Notes under the pieces: model-generated
Database searches by the model: none
Told to the model about the DNA's origin: nothing
What the model saw: the letters and a program-made list of their open reading frames with translations, nothing else
Position numbers and translations under genes: made by a program
In this document: piece after piece, positions 1 to 11,991 of the stretch
How positions within the stretch are numbered: the first letter of the stretch is position 1
How the letters are laid out: every line of letters starts with the position of its first letter
Source of the DNA: Lactuca virosa
Lineage: Eukaryota; Streptophyta; Magnoliopsida; Asterales; Asteraceae
Direction of reading: 5' to 3'
NCBI GenBank assembly: GCA_928212115.1
Contig: CAKMRJ010005634.1
Coordinates: 251,683,780 to 251,747,779 of the forward strand
DNA length: 64,000 bases

Positions 1-911
1 TTGCCCTCACGTTTTGGAATTTGAAAAGTTTTCACTTATGAATACTTAATTCCAAGTTAGTTAGAATTTTAAAAGTTAAAATTCAACCCTTATACTTATA
101 ATATTATAAGTTAATAATATTATATATATGTATACGAGTAAAGTCAGTCTTACCGTAGTAGGCCTCCTTCACGAAGTCGTTCTATAAGGGGGTATAAGGT
201 TACTGCCTATAAAATGGCCGTTTACTGGGTGTCCACTCTCACCCACCGCTTCCTTGACTGTGGAGGGTCGTTAGCCGACACGGGTAGGACAAGGACTATA
301 ATTTCCTTTCATTAAAGTATTAATGATAAATACTAAGTAACTAAACTCTTATTAATACCCAATCTTAGTTACTTAGGAAATGTGGGCATTTGGTGCCAAC
401 CCATGATGAAAATTACCACTTTTGCACTTTGCTTAAGCGTTAGTGGAGCGTGTGTGGTTAACGGCGCACACTAACCTGGACTTAACAAGTAGGCAAAGGG
501 TAACTAATATTTATCATAGTATCGTGGAGCGTGTGTGTGGTTAACCGGCACACGCTTGAGGGGTAATATTAAGGGTACCAAGTATATTTGCATGGTTACT
601 TACACCTTGTTTTGTGATCCTCGGCATCCCAGTCACAAAACTGAAGGGCACACTCGAGATTGAAACATGTTCATTGAAAGTTCAATTAATCTCAAAAGAA
701 TCTAGGAGTTTCAAAACCATTAAAACCTAAAATACATTTCGTTTATCTTGGTGGAAATTGGTGAATCGTCATTCCATACCTTCAATATTTTATGCTTGGA
801 TCTACGGCATCCCTCTTCTAGTTATTAAATTAGTTTGTTGGGTCCTGCCTTATATTTCATATGGGTGTTATATAAGGACTTTAAATCAACTATCTGAATA
901 TCTCCAAAAAG
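1..911 (+). other. E1 leader (5' untranslated region)
   Basis: This matches the leaders of Copia A (33928-35425) and Copia B (54521-55814) in order and wording: an AT-rich start, the block around 165-210, a clustered CCACCG region near 240, two copies of GAGCGTGTGTGGTTAAC (around 445 and 525), the TTTTGTGA...TCACAAAA hairpin near 612-642 and the ATCGTCATTC block near 765. Some hairpins are intact and others degraded (the last one has a 3-base insertion in its right arm). It probably carries packaging or translation signals rather than a gene. Confidence 0.75.
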
Positions 912-1600
912 ATGTCTGGTCTAGACATTATGATCTTCCCAAATCTCTTGAAACAAGCTTTCCTAAATGAAGATGATGTCCCATGGATCATACTTCTTTC
1001 ACCTCCTCCCATTATCTCCCTAACCCACAAGTTCCTAAAAAGTTTAAGGTCACTCAAGCCCTATTGGCAAGGCAAGGTCTATGTGTGATCACATCTTGGA
1101 GATGTAGTCACATATTGGACAGCCGGGAGAGTTGGGTGTCAAAGTCTTGAGGAAGTTGGATGGCTCAACTACTTTCTAAGTCACATAGTGAGTTCTTTGG
1201 GATCCATGAAACAGACTAATCAAAGACCCTTAATGATCTTTATCTATTTGCTAAGATCAACTTCCTAAAACGCTATGGATATTGACAATGTGACATTGGA
1301 TATCCAGTAAAGCTCTCTCTTCCCAATGGAAGGGATCGGCCATAGTCAACTCGGTTGACCAATGGTAAAGAGAGAGGCGAAGTCTGAGATAGTCCCATTA
1401 TCAAGGATCCATAGGTAACTATTGCCAACAGGAAAGGGGCATTGGTTACGAAGCTGCCAAAATTACCTAAGGATGTTAAAGTCAATAAGTTTGGCTCTAC
1501 TCCAGGTAAAGTCCATTGTCTAACTCTATAAGTTACATGCTGATTCTGATCGCGAAGATGGATTTCAATCGCAGGTTCGGTGATCAGATTTTGGGCTATT
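912..1600 (+). pseudogene. E1 gag remnant
   Basis: The ATG at 912 starts MSGLDIMIF and sits at the same point after the leader as the gag start of E3 on the other strand (13897). The frame soon breaks: a stop falls near 1086, and later homology (SKSHSEF, YGY, LSLPNG) appears in shifted frames up to about 1540. Compared with E3 the two share the segments around 1080-1320. No zinc knuckle is visible. This is a gag of a different subfamily from Copia A, B and C. It cannot encode a functional product as it stands. Confidence 0.6.
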
Positions 1601-4430
1601 ACTTAAGAGTTATATATTTTATATTGCTTAGGAATAGATAACAACAAGGTTTTCATATGGATTGTAAGGATAAGTTTTTCCGCCAAAGTTTTAAATAAAA
1701 GAAAAAAAGTTTTGATTTTATTATTTTAAGTATCCTTACAATGGCATTTGTGAAAAGTTGTTGTTATAAGATTCCATTGATAGCAATATTGGAAAAATGG
1801 ATTTGATTCTTCTGTTGTGGTAGTGTCTAATATTACCAAATAAGGAAAGATTCTCATCACCCAAGGTTTCAATTGGCCCGAAACTTGGAATCATGCAAGC
1901 TTGTATAGTATGATGAATGAGAACTCAGCTTGGAAAATAAAGACTAATCCTTATGTGAATAAGGAAAGGACTAAAGGATCGAGAGTACACATTCTTGTGC
2001 ACTGGTCAAGTCCACCACAAAAGATCAAGAAGACTTCGTCATGATTTACTTAAGTTTAGTAAATATGGTTATACTTAAGTTTAAGTATAAGTCTGTAGCA
2101 TTGGAGGAAGTTTCAATGTGGAGACAGAACGAATAAGAAGAATCCACGTATGGCAGAAAAGATAAAAGTTCTCAAATCTGAAAAGATGGGAGAGTACTTT
2201 AGTATCATGTTTATGATCATCTTAAATGATTAAGATACCATATCACAATTGGTCCTCTACAGTCAAGAAAGAGGAGTCATGAAATTTTGAACTGGTTAAA
2301 TCAAAAAGATGAGTCATATTCGTTCCAAAACAAATTCTTCGAGTCATACTCCAAGATTGTAACTTGAGTGACATATCTTAAAGAGGGTTTGTTAACACTA
2401 GTCAAATGTAGAGGTAAAAGGTTATCTACTCTTGTACATTTGAAATGGTAAGTTGTGATGTTTTGGATAAAACAGAGCCCAACTTAGGCCAATTGTGTAA
2501 AGTGTTTAGTCTTGATAAAGAATCCGCACTATCTCTTGAATATTTGACAAGGGAGTCTTATATGTCAAGAGGACAGTGGGAGTCTTAAACTCTTGAAAGT
2601 TTCAAGACTTAATCAAGAATAAAACCTAAAGTCCTCACTAGCACACGACTTGAGGTTTAAACCTATCGTGTTGAAAATTTTTGTTGCCTATTCAAGTTGG
2701 CTTTGCATAGGAGTTCTGAGAATTCTCAATTGGTTGCACAACTACTTGGAAGCAATGGCAGGCACCTGAGCTGCCAAATGGCAAGAATTTAAGATTGCAC
2801 AAGTTTCATCAATATGAGTTTGATTTGTCACTAACCTTGTTGTGCTTATGGTTTTGACAATTTCACATGGATAAGAACACATACACTACTATTAAATCTA
2901 AGTTTCATAAGGTTTCTCTCGATTCATGAAAATGATGGTGGGGGAAACACTTTCACTAAGTAGATTTTAGCTAGATAGCAATTGTGATATTTTCATCTCA
3001 AAGTCGTTAGTGGCGCGTGTGTGGTTTACCGGCACACTAACATGGACTTGTGAGAAGTGGCAAAGGTCTAAGCAATTGAGACTCTGATTACGGCATCCGT
3101 TTTCATAGTTCTAAAATTGTTTAGACACCATGTGAGCTATCTAAGGAGAGAGGTGTATGATTTGATTAAAGTTTTATCAAAACAATCTAGTATCAGAAAT
3201 CTTAACTTGGTAAGAAAGAAAGTCAGCTAATTTCTGAGTTATGTCAAAGCTAGTGGGAGCATAAGTGTTTGTAATAATCATCATGTTAGTGGGAGCATGA
3301 TAATTATGACAAAGTTGCAAGTTAGCAATGTTAATTATAGAAAACAAAAGTTTCAATCGTGAGGTTGCAGGGGTTGAAAAAAGTTGTTTTGCTATAATTA
3401 GGGAGATGAAATTTACTTCATTTCAATTCTAAAAAGCTTAGATTGAGATTTTAATCGTATATTAATCAAGGATATATATATGAATTTCATGTTGGAATGG
3501 CTCAACATATGGAAATTCATATATGGGTCCATTATTTGCGTTCTAAATTCGATTATGATTACGGCATCACTTTTCATAATCTGATTTGAGAACTTGGAAT
3601 TGAAATGGAAATATTATAGCAAAAGACTGGTTTAGTCTTTATGTGAGACATCATGAATCGTGTCCCATATGCTCGGATATAGGATCGATTACATGTGCTA
3701 TATTCATCCTTTCTAAAATTTTCCAAATGCCTGGGGCATTATGAAGGGAAAAAGGTCTAGAATTGATATGACTAAAATGATTAAGCAATTGTCGAGGACA
3801 ATCTAAGGTTTACAAAGATTGTTGCTCAAGGACAGTTGGAAGTATAGTGTTAATTCTGGAAGGACCATATTGACATATCTGTAAGGAGGCAAACTCTTGT
3901 TCAGAAGTGATAGTCAAATGGAATATGGAAAATTTTCAAAGTTAGAAATTATTCAACTGTGTAAGATTAGGAAACTTAATGAAAGAAGGATGTTTCCAAG
4001 GAGCTGATCTCTTTTGGAATGCTCTGTAATGATTGTTGTCAAGTCTTTGACTTTGTGCATAATCATTAAGAGGATCAATGCATATAAGTTTAGAATCTAA
4101 CAGATTTCAGTAAATGGCATGATTTGGAATTCTTGCATTTGCAGTAAGGATTTGGGACTGTGAAAAAGAGGATCATTGGAGTGAGTTCAATTGATCTATT
4201 TTACAAAGTAAAGATCATAGACAAACATAGTATGCATACTTGGTGTATGGCATGACTAGTGTTTAGAAACATAGTGTACATGCTTGGAGCATGGGACAAC
4301 TATGTTTTAATTCAAGTATAAAGTTGATAAACCGAAACAATGAATAATGGTAATCAGTATGGTGATAAATAAAATGTTTATTTATATTCATAGGGTTTGA
4401 TACCATATTTGATTCATTTATTCTTGTGTT
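1601..4430 (+). other. E1 non-coding interior
   Basis: About 2.8 kb with no open frame above 60 codons and no recognisable pol motif. It is not random: leader-like modules recur, such as a perfect GTTAGTG...CACTAAC stem at 3006-3041 around the same GTGTGTGG core as the leader, and copies of GATTACGGCATC near 3098 and 3556. The phrase TTAGTGGGAGCAT also occurs twice (about 3250 and 3286). It may be a large internal spacer typical of non-autonomous LTR elements. Confidence 0.55.
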
Positions 4431-5200
4431 TCACTTTGCAGTTTTGACTTCCAGAATAACTAAGTCGCTCTTCCTGAATGATTAAGTTATTCAAACCATC
4501 CACAGTCGGTCATATGTTGGAAGTAGATATGATCAAGACTGTCATGGGTTGGTTTGTAGAGGTCCAAGTTGGTGGACAAAGTGGTGCTACAACACTCATG
4601 AGTGCTCATAAGTTCTGAGTATTGGATTCAACCCGCGCTCATTTGAATCACTTCATGGATTTTATCACGAGTGATCATGAGACGATAATATCTTATATTC
4701 TTCAAACCTAGAGATATGAGTTGTTACTATGAGTTGGTTATACATTGATTGCACGAAAACGCATTGGTAACTCGATGTTATAAAGCGTGCCTTTGTGTAT
4801 GATTCAACAAGTAGTAGAACAAGCCATATGAGTCGAAGTTTATCCATTCCTTTTACCTTCGGGATTAAAGCGATATCTGTGGGCCCCTCGATGATTTAAA
4901 GATGATACATGTGAGTGCTTGGCCAAGCTAGGATGATTGATTTGTTCAATCAGTCAGTCATCATGAATCGGAAATCGGGAAACAACAAATGGACAGAGAG
5001 AATGATTGATAATCCATGTCTCAGTCCATATGATATCTAGAAGGAGGAATATATGATCCCTTATCTAATGGACAAGTCATTGACAAAGGTTAGAGTTCAT
5101 CGACAAGGTCCGAGTTCGACAGAAGCTTTTGAGAGCTGCGATTGCTGATCGGTTCTGAAGTCATACGCAATAATAGTTTTAGACTTATCCAAGTGGGGAC
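4431..5200 (+). other. E1 conserved 3' noncoding block and polypurine tract
   Basis: Starts around the phrase TTTTGACTTCCAGAATAA and ends at the polypurine-like AAGTGGGGAC directly before the LTR. The same block, in the same order (CACAGTCGGTCATATG, CACTCATGAGTG, TCGATGATTT, ACTTATCCAAGTGGG), is found in E3, E4, Copia A and twice in the Copia B locus. It contains no gene; the polypurine tract primes plus-strand DNA synthesis. Confidence 0.75.
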
Positions 5201-5943
5201 TGTTGGATTAATGTCTAAGTCCATAACAATATTGGTAAGACTTGACCCGACCCGGCATGGTCCATTTGGTTGCATGGCATCATGCATTTGGATAGACTAT
5301 AATGAGAGAAATAACACTTAAGGTTGGTTAATATATTATAAGTTCTAATATATTATAAGGTTATTTAATAGTATTGATCAAGAATTAATTTGGAATTAAT
5401 TAAGTGATCAAAAGGAGACTAATTAATATATGGGTTGATTGTGTAAATCATTCATTCTTATATATGTGGGCTTGTGATCCAGATTCCTTATGTTGGACTA
5501 AGTCCATGGGGTGACCCATGGATACTCCATGGTGGTTAAAATCCATGGAGCATAAGGAATGGGTAAAGTTATGAGTTACATGGTGTAACCCTAATAGTCA
5601 CCATATAAAGAATCCATGGCTCAAGAAATCGTGCACTAATGTGTGAGTGTGAGGGCTAGACGATTTCAAGGAGTGTTCAAGTTTCTCTCAAGTTATTCCA
5701 AGTGTATTTGGTGTTGTGTGAACCATTTGAGGGTCACACTTGGGGCACTAGGCACTCAAGCTCCATGAAGACATTCTACATCAAAGAGGTATGATTCTAT
5801 CTTGTTATATTTTATTATTTGTATGCTAGATTAGGATAATACCTTGGATGTTCATAATTGTATGTATAATAGAGAAAACATAGATCCAAGGTATTTAGGG
5901 TTGCATGTACACTTAGGAGTGTTAGAATGCTCATAACCCAACA
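5201..5943 (+). repeat. E1 3' LTR
   Basis: 743 bp bounded by TGTTGGATTA and CATAACCCAACA, starting right after the polypurine tract. It contains four CCATGG palindromes (about 5500-5555) upstream of a TATA-like ATATAAAG near 5604. The closest relative in the window is the solo LTR at 20681-21442 on the other strand. TG and CA ends are intact. Confidence 0.85.
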
Positions 5944-7498
5944 CAAACTTGGTTGTCATACATGGACTTAATCTCGCTGTCCATTGACTCTTTCCACATG
6001 GAAGCCTCTGGGCCTGCCATTGCTTCTTGTAAGTAATGGTTCATCTAAATTTACCAGTGTCCTATCACTGATGAATGTGTCCCATCTGAAGTAATATGAA
6101 AACCATACAAATCAGGTGGCACACTCACCCTAGTGGATCTTCGAAGAGGTAATGAGTATCAACTGGTTCAATAGGAACTGTTTCCTCTGGTTGAGTGCTA
6201 GTGTCATCTGAGGTTCCTTCATTGGTTAACTCTTGAATTTCTTCAAGGTTAATGGTGCTCCCACTGTCCTCTTTGAATATGAGCTCTCTTTCTAGAAAGA
6301 CTCCTCTTCGTGCTACAAAGACCACGTTTTCACTAGGTCTGTAGAGAAAATATCTAAAAGACTATTTTGGGTAACCAATGAAAACACATTTCTCTCTTCT
6401 AGCTGCTAGCTTGTCGTGAGTCTCTCGTCTTACGAAAGCTTCACAACCCCAAACTTTAATATGTGCTAACGAGGGAACTTTCCCCGTCTACATTTCGTGA
6501 GGCGTTTTGGCAACCTTCTTTATAGGGACAAGATTGAGGATGTGGTACGGCTGTCTCTAAGGCATACCCCCAGAAGTAATAGAAGCGAAGCACGACTCAT
6601 CATAGAACGAACCATGTCTACAGGTTCTATTACGCCTCTCAGCTACACCATTTAACTGTGGTGTCCTAGGAGGAGTTAATTGTGAGACTATCCCACATTC
6701 TTTTAGATAGTCGTTGAACTCGATACTAAGATATTCTCCGCCTCTATCGGATCAAAGTACCTTTATTATCTTCCTGCCCAATTGATTCGACCTCATGCTT
6801 AAACTCTTTGAACTTTTCAAGGTTTCTGACTTATGTTTGATTAAGTAGATTAGCCATATCTGCTATAATCATCAGTGAAAGTCACATAGAATCGATTAGC
6901 ATCCCTTGTAGTGATCTGAAGGTCCCACATACATCTATATGTATGAGGTCCAACAAAACTTCACCTCTTTCACAAGACCCTATGAATGGTGATTTCGTAA
7001 TCTTTCCCAAAATACAAGATTCACACATATCATTCGATTTTAGATCAAATGATTCCAATACTCCATCCTTTTGGAGTTGGGCTATGCGTTTCTTGTTAAT
7101 GTGTCCAAGACGACAATGCCACAAGCATGCCTTGTCCTACACTATTAGACAGTCAATTTAAACACACTATTACCTAAGCTATCAACACAATTCACTGTTT
7201 CATACACACCATCAGAAGGTAAAGCTTCAAACACAAAGACACCGTTCTTATAAACAGAAATTGAACCATTAAAATCATTAAAAGAATACTTAAAACCTTG
7301 TCTGAACAATGCATGAAATGAAATAATGTTTCTCGTCATCTCAGACGAATAGCAACAATTCAATAAATCTAATCTAACATCATTATTAAGCAAAAGTTGA
7401 TAAACTCTGATCTTGGTTACTGGTGAAGACTTTTTGTTCCCCATGATCAAGTTTATCCTCCCTCGCTCTACCTCCCACTTTCTTTAGCCCTTGCAAAT
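5944..7498 (-). pseudogene. E2 pol remnant (protease end, integrase, start of RT linker)
   Basis: Translating right to left: a protease remnant in which the DTG active site reads DRG (about 7530), the segment 7145-7450 (MIMGNKKSSPVTKI...), the GAG-pre-integrase zinc region with HCRLGHINKKR and CESCILGK (6882-7124), integrase core in broken frames to about 6330, and the linker that precedes RT (6125-6325). Stops and frameshifts separate each piece. The product would have been cleaved into protease and integrase by the element's own protease. It is non-functional. Confidence 0.8.
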
Positions 7499-8487
7499 CA
7501 GAACAGATGTGAAACTACTCCTCTATCAAGACCCATGAACGAGAAGATAATGAGTTTTAGAAGAAAGTGTAAATACCTGCTGAAGATGGCTTCACTTTGC
7601 CATCTTTGATATCTTCCAGGTAGTTTTGGGCAGCTTCTCTTCCAGTGCCCTTTGTCATTGCAATAAAAGCAATCATCATCCTTTGGATCAGAAACATGGG
7701 GAATGGTAGCATTGGGCTTAGCATTTGGGCCATTACTAGATGACCCAGCTTGGGCCTTGCCCTTCCAATTTTGCTTAGGAGGACCTTTCCTCTTTTTCCC
7801 CTTTCCCTGTCCAATAGCCAAGACAGGGGCACTGCAGGAGTGGAGGCTAATCTTTTACCCTCATCCCTGCTTCAGCTGTCCGCAACAAGTTGTGCAATTG
7901 GGCCAGTGTCTGCTCAGTGTTGTTCAAATGGTAAGTTAGTATAAACTGACCATAACAATTGGGTAATGAGTTCAAAACCATGTCAATGGCCAATTCCTCA
8001 TCAAATTGAATGTGGAGCTTGACCAAACGCTCTATGTAGCGTTGCATTCTTTACACATGACTAACAACCGACTCCCCTTCCTTCATCTTGCAAGCCATGA
8101 GTGACTTAACTACCTCAAAATTTTCTTGACGAGCTCGCTTATGGTATTTCTCCATAAGGTCCTTGTTCATCTCAAAGGGCCAGTATTCCTCATAGTACCT
8201 CTGCAGTTCTGGGGACATGGTTGCGCCATGATGCATGCCACTTTGGTGGCATCGTCATAGTGCTTCTTGTAGGCAGCATATTCTTCAGGAGTAGCTTTAG
8301 ATTCATCAATTTCTTTCAGCTCCTTTTCAAGGACATATTCTTTGTCCTAAAAACGAAGTGCCATCTTGATGTTATGCATCCAATCGTTATAGTTAGAGCC
8401 ATCCATAACGACTTTGGAGCAAATGTTGAGCAAAGAGAAGTTGTGGTTGGAGGATGATGAAGAAGAATTGTTTCCAGGAGTAGACAT
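7499..8487 (-). pseudogene. E2 gag remnant
   Basis: The start ATG is at 8487 (MSTPGNNSSSS), right after the TTTCAGG context shared by Copia A, B and C. A TAG at 8347-8349 breaks the N-terminus, a frameshift follows near 8240, and a stop near 8048 separates two capsid-like segments (8051-8236 and 7847-8047). The nucleocapsid zinc knuckle CFYCNDKGHWKRSC (C-X2-C-X4-H-X4-C) is intact within 7498-7821. Gag would package the element RNA; this copy cannot make a full one. Confidence 0.8.
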
Positions 8488-9806
8488 CCTGAAAAGAAAG
8501 ATAGTTTTTAGTTAAATTTCAAGATACCTCAATATAATAACCCAAAGATATAATATCAAGGTTAGGATCCAAATATGAAGATTCACAACTTAGAAATGGG
8601 ATGCCGAGATCCAAGTGTAAATTTGATAAAAGTAGGTGAATGACGATTTACCAATTCCACCATTAGACGAAATAAACAAAGTGAAATTCCTAATTCCTTT
8701 TGAGATACATTAAAACTATTCAATGGCATGTTTTAATATCAGATTATGCTCTTCTATTTGTGACTGGGATACCGAGGATCACAAACAAGATGTGAATAAC
8801 CATGCAAATGTGCTTGGTAACCTCATTGTCTTTATCATTAACTATTGATGTGCCGGTAAACCACAAACGCTCCACCAAAATGATAATTATGAGATACCCA
8901 TTACTACTCTTTATTAGTGCCTATTAGTGTGCTGGTAATCCACACACGCTCCACTAACGACCAATAAAGCATAATGTGCAATTTCATGGATTAGCATACT
9001 TTTCACATTTTTTCTAAAGTAACTAGAGTTGGGATTTTTGTAAAATAATGTTCTAGTACTTTCTTTGATAACATTATACTTTTAATGAGATGTAGTTGTC
9101 CTATCAAATCCGTTCTGCTAATGACCCCCCACTAATCAAGGAGGCGGTGGGTGAGAGTGGACACCCATTCAACTACCATTTTATAGGCAATTTCCTTATA
9201 CCCCCTTATAGACTAGCTTCGTGAATGAGGCATACTAGCGATTTGACTGACCATATTCTTATACATATATAACATTTAACTTTTAATTATAATACATATA
9301 TAAGGTGTGTTTTAAACTTTTTAAAACTTTAATGTTTATATAAATTTCGAAAAATTAAACTATTAATTTAAATTTAAAATAAACCAAATAACTAGATTTA
9401 ATAATTATCTATTAATTAACTTTTAATTAATTTATTAAATTTTGTAAGGATTATCTAATCAAATTAAACAATTAATTTAATCCTAATCCTTATCCCTCTA
9501 GATTTCGAAAATTAGGGTAAAGGATAATTTCCTTATTTTTCTCAATTATCCAATTAGGCAATAATTATCCAAAATAAGATAAAACCCTAAAATATGAAGC
9601 AAATTTCGAAATTCAAGGGAGGAGGCTAGGGTTTTCCAAAACCCTAACCCTAATTTCGATTAGGGTTCATGGAGGCTAGGGTTTTTCGAAAAACCCTTTG
9701 AACCAAAAACCCTAAAAAAGAAACATGGCCTTTTAGGGTTTAATAGCTATAAACCCTAATTTGCAATTCAACTATTATAGTTATTCAATTTAAAACAAAA
9801 CCAATG
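8488..9806 (-). other. E2 leader
   Basis: Leader between primer site and gag, on the minus strand. It holds the family's ordered blocks: the ATCGTCATT hairpin near 8650, the TTTGTGA...TCACAAA hairpin (8758-8786), two GAGCG...GTGTGG cores (8860-8960), CCACC...GGTGG near 9127-9150 and the TATAAAATGG hairpin near 9175. The distal 9250-9800 is AT-rich with repeated AAACCCTAA-like words and no gene. Confidence 0.7.
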
Positions 9807-9818
9807 GCTCTGATACCA
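9807..9818 (-). promoter_or_regulatory. E2 primer binding site (initiator Met tRNA)
   Basis: On the minus strand this reads TGGTATCAGAGC, complementary to the 3' end of plant initiator-Met tRNA, one base after the LTR. It is where reverse transcription would start. Confidence 0.85.
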
Positions 9819-9819
9819 C

Positions 9820-10772
9820 TGATAGGTTTTGGGTAAAACAAATAAACTAGAAAACAATTCCTAAGTTCACATGCAACCTACTTTGGATCTATGTTTTAAC
9901 TATTTGAACATATAACTTTGAATTGCAAAACAAGAACCCTAAGGAGAGAGGCTATTTTCAAAAATACCAATTAGGGTTTAAGAGTTACATACCTTTCAAT
10001 TGTTATAGCAAACAATTGATAATCCTTTGATCTTGATCTTCTTGGAAGCCTAGCACCACAATTGTAATGCCTTTAATGGAATCACATCCAAGAGCTAGCA
10101 AGAAGGAAACTTGTGAGGAGAGAGAGAGTAGGGTATGTAATTTTCGGCCCTAGGGTTTCACCAAAGTAAGAGTGGCCAATTTTGGGAGCCAGGAGGCTCC
10201 TTATATAGCTGAGGGATATAGGGTTTAGGGAAAACCCTAATACTCCTTTGCTTGGGGCCTAAGCTTATCCAAAGGCCTTATCCAAGCCCCTTGGACGAAA
10301 TCATTACGGTTTACCCTATAGATTTCGTCCACCCCCTTCCAAGGAGGTTCTGGAACCTTCCACTCAACTATTTGATAATTGCAAACTAGTCCCTGCACTT
10401 TATAATTAATACAATTAACCCCAAAATTAATTCTAATTAATTTCTGGCTAACTATTAATTAAATATTATGACTTCTAATTAATATATTAACCTTTTAATA
10501 TATTAATAAATCATTTATATTAATTTATTAATCTTATAATTATTATACAATTAACCCCAAAATTATCTCTCCTTTCATAATTTAATATACAATCTTATAA
10601 ATCATTTAAATATTATGACTTCTAATTAATATACAATTAACCCCAAAATTATCCCTCCTTTCATAATTTCCTTGTCCAGTTGCTAGGTTTGAGGGCAACC
10701 CAAAAGGACTGTGCTGCTATCAATTCAAGTACATACCAATTATAGTTATGGGCTTAGACACCTAATCCAATA
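9820..10772 (-). repeat. E2 5' LTR
   Basis: About 953 bp ending in CAAAACCTATCA next to the primer site. The outer end reads TATTGGATT rather than TGTTGGATT, a mutated terminus. Within it a segment containing ACAATTAACCCCAAAATTAT is duplicated (about 10547 and 10633), so the LTR is longer than its relatives. Beyond it begins Gypsy LTR sequence. Confidence 0.75.
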
Positions 10773-11991
10773 ATTTTTAGCCTTGGATCTGAAAATGGGA
10801 CGTAAGGGCTTAAGGCATTAAGCAATTACTGAAGTTTGGGAAATATGGCGTACGCCCTGCATAACTTGAGTACGCAGCGTGTACGCGGCCAAATCTCACG
10901 ATGGCTGTAAAGGTGGGTGTACGCCTTTTGTACGTCTTCTGAGTCGACTCGGTTGGGTTGAATCAGTTTGGTTGACTCAACTGACTTATGCTTTTGACCA
11001 GTTTGACCTTGACTTTGACCAAGTTTGACCTAAGGGTATTTTGGGTATTTTGAATTGTGATTGAGGATTGGTCTTTTGCTGGATAGGTGGCGGTTAGAGC
11101 TAAGATTCGGAGTCGGGACCTCATCAACTATTGTTCACACTGCAAGGTGAGTTTCGCCTCATTGTACCGTGGGGTCGAAGGCACCAATGTTAGCTCACTA
11201 GTTTTAGGTTATCTATTAGTAGAGGTATGCCTTAGGGATTATATATAGTCACGTAGGATAGACTGGGGACTCTTGATCTAGGCTCTCTTACCTGTTCCTT
11301 GTTTGGTTGTGGTTCTATGGTAGGATCACCTGTCCGGGTGTCTATCTCACCACTGATTATATACGGTCATGCATTTCTTGGATTATTACTACTTAATATG
11401 TTGCTATGCTGTAGTGATCTGTTAGATCTGTATCCTGATGTCGAGTATGCCGCTATGCTGTAGTGACATGATAGATTTGTATTCTGGTGCCGAGTATGTT
11501 GCTACGCTGTAGTGATCTGCTAGATATGTATCCTGGTATCATGTACGCTCTTATGCTGTAGTGATCTGTTAGATCGATATCCTGGTATGTAGGATGTTGC
11601 TATGTTATAGTTCACTGTTGGATCTGTATGTTATGTATACTTACTAGTTATTATCTAGTGGAGTGCCCTAGCGACTGTCTATGGTTATGTAAGATAGTCT
11701 GAGAACTCATGGTCTAAGCTTTCTTGCCTGTTCCTTGTTTGGTTGTGGCTCTACAGTAGGATCATTTGTTCGGGTGGCTATCACACCTCTGGCTACTTAT
11801 GGTTACACATTGCATGGAGGTTAGCTGGTAGTGGGACTGTGTGTTGTGAGAGGAGTAGTAGGTAGGAGTGAGTTGTATGATTGTTGTTTGCATGTATTAT
11901 GTACCTGATTGATCCTTGTTTGTTTATATGTCGACATATGGTGGTGGTGGGTTGAGGTGGTCCTGCTTTGTGCTGTAGTCCAAGATACCCG
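10773..11991 (+). repeat. Gypsy LTR fragment
   Basis: Matches 32638-33130 plus 41096-41300 (GATCTGAA, GGGACGTAAG, AGATTCGGAGTCGGGACCTC, GGTCGAAGGCACCA, GTTGGGTTGAGG), where the same LTR runs on to a primer site at 41738. It includes a TACGCCC/GCGTAC-rich dyad block (10848-10935), six TTGAC motifs (about 10975-11030) and a degenerate tandem repeat. Truncated on the left by E2's LTR and on the right by E3. No coding sequence. Confidence 0.7.
11395..11640 (+). repeat. Degenerate ~50 bp tandem repeat in Gypsy LTR
   Basis: About five imperfect copies of a unit containing GCTATGCTGTAGTGATCTG and TTAGATCTGTATCCTG. The same wording occurs once or twice near 41108-41180 in the second LTR copy, so the array has been lost or was never expanded there. 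Confidence 0.65.

Larger units (their letters stand above)
1..5943 (+). mobile_element. E1: gag-only Ty1/copia element, 5' truncated by window edge
   Basis: The window opens inside the untranslated leader of this element; the 5' LTR lies outside. Order is leader (1-911), decayed gag (912 to about 1600), a long non-coding interior, the family's conserved 3' noncoding block and a 3' LTR ending at 5943. No protease, integrase or RT homology is visible, so it would need enzymes from a related element such as Copia A or B. The 3' LTR abuts E2 pol at 5944, and the E2 sequence beyond the junction (CAAACTTGG) matches the uninterrupted E5 copy near 31814, so E1 inserted into E2. The target duplication cannot be checked because the other end is outside. 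Confidence 0.8.
5944..10772 (-). mobile_element. E2: Ty1/copia element, 3' half missing from window
   Basis: Reads right to left: LTR (9820-10772), primer site, leader, broken gag, protease, integrase, then an abrupt stop at the E1 LTR. RT, RNaseH and the 3' LTR should lie on the far side of E1, outside the window. Many frameshifts and stops, and the changed LTR terminus (TA instead of TG), mark it as an old copy. It belongs to the same broad family as Copia C, judging by the LTR start (GGATTAGGTGTCTAAGCCC). Confidence 0.8.
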
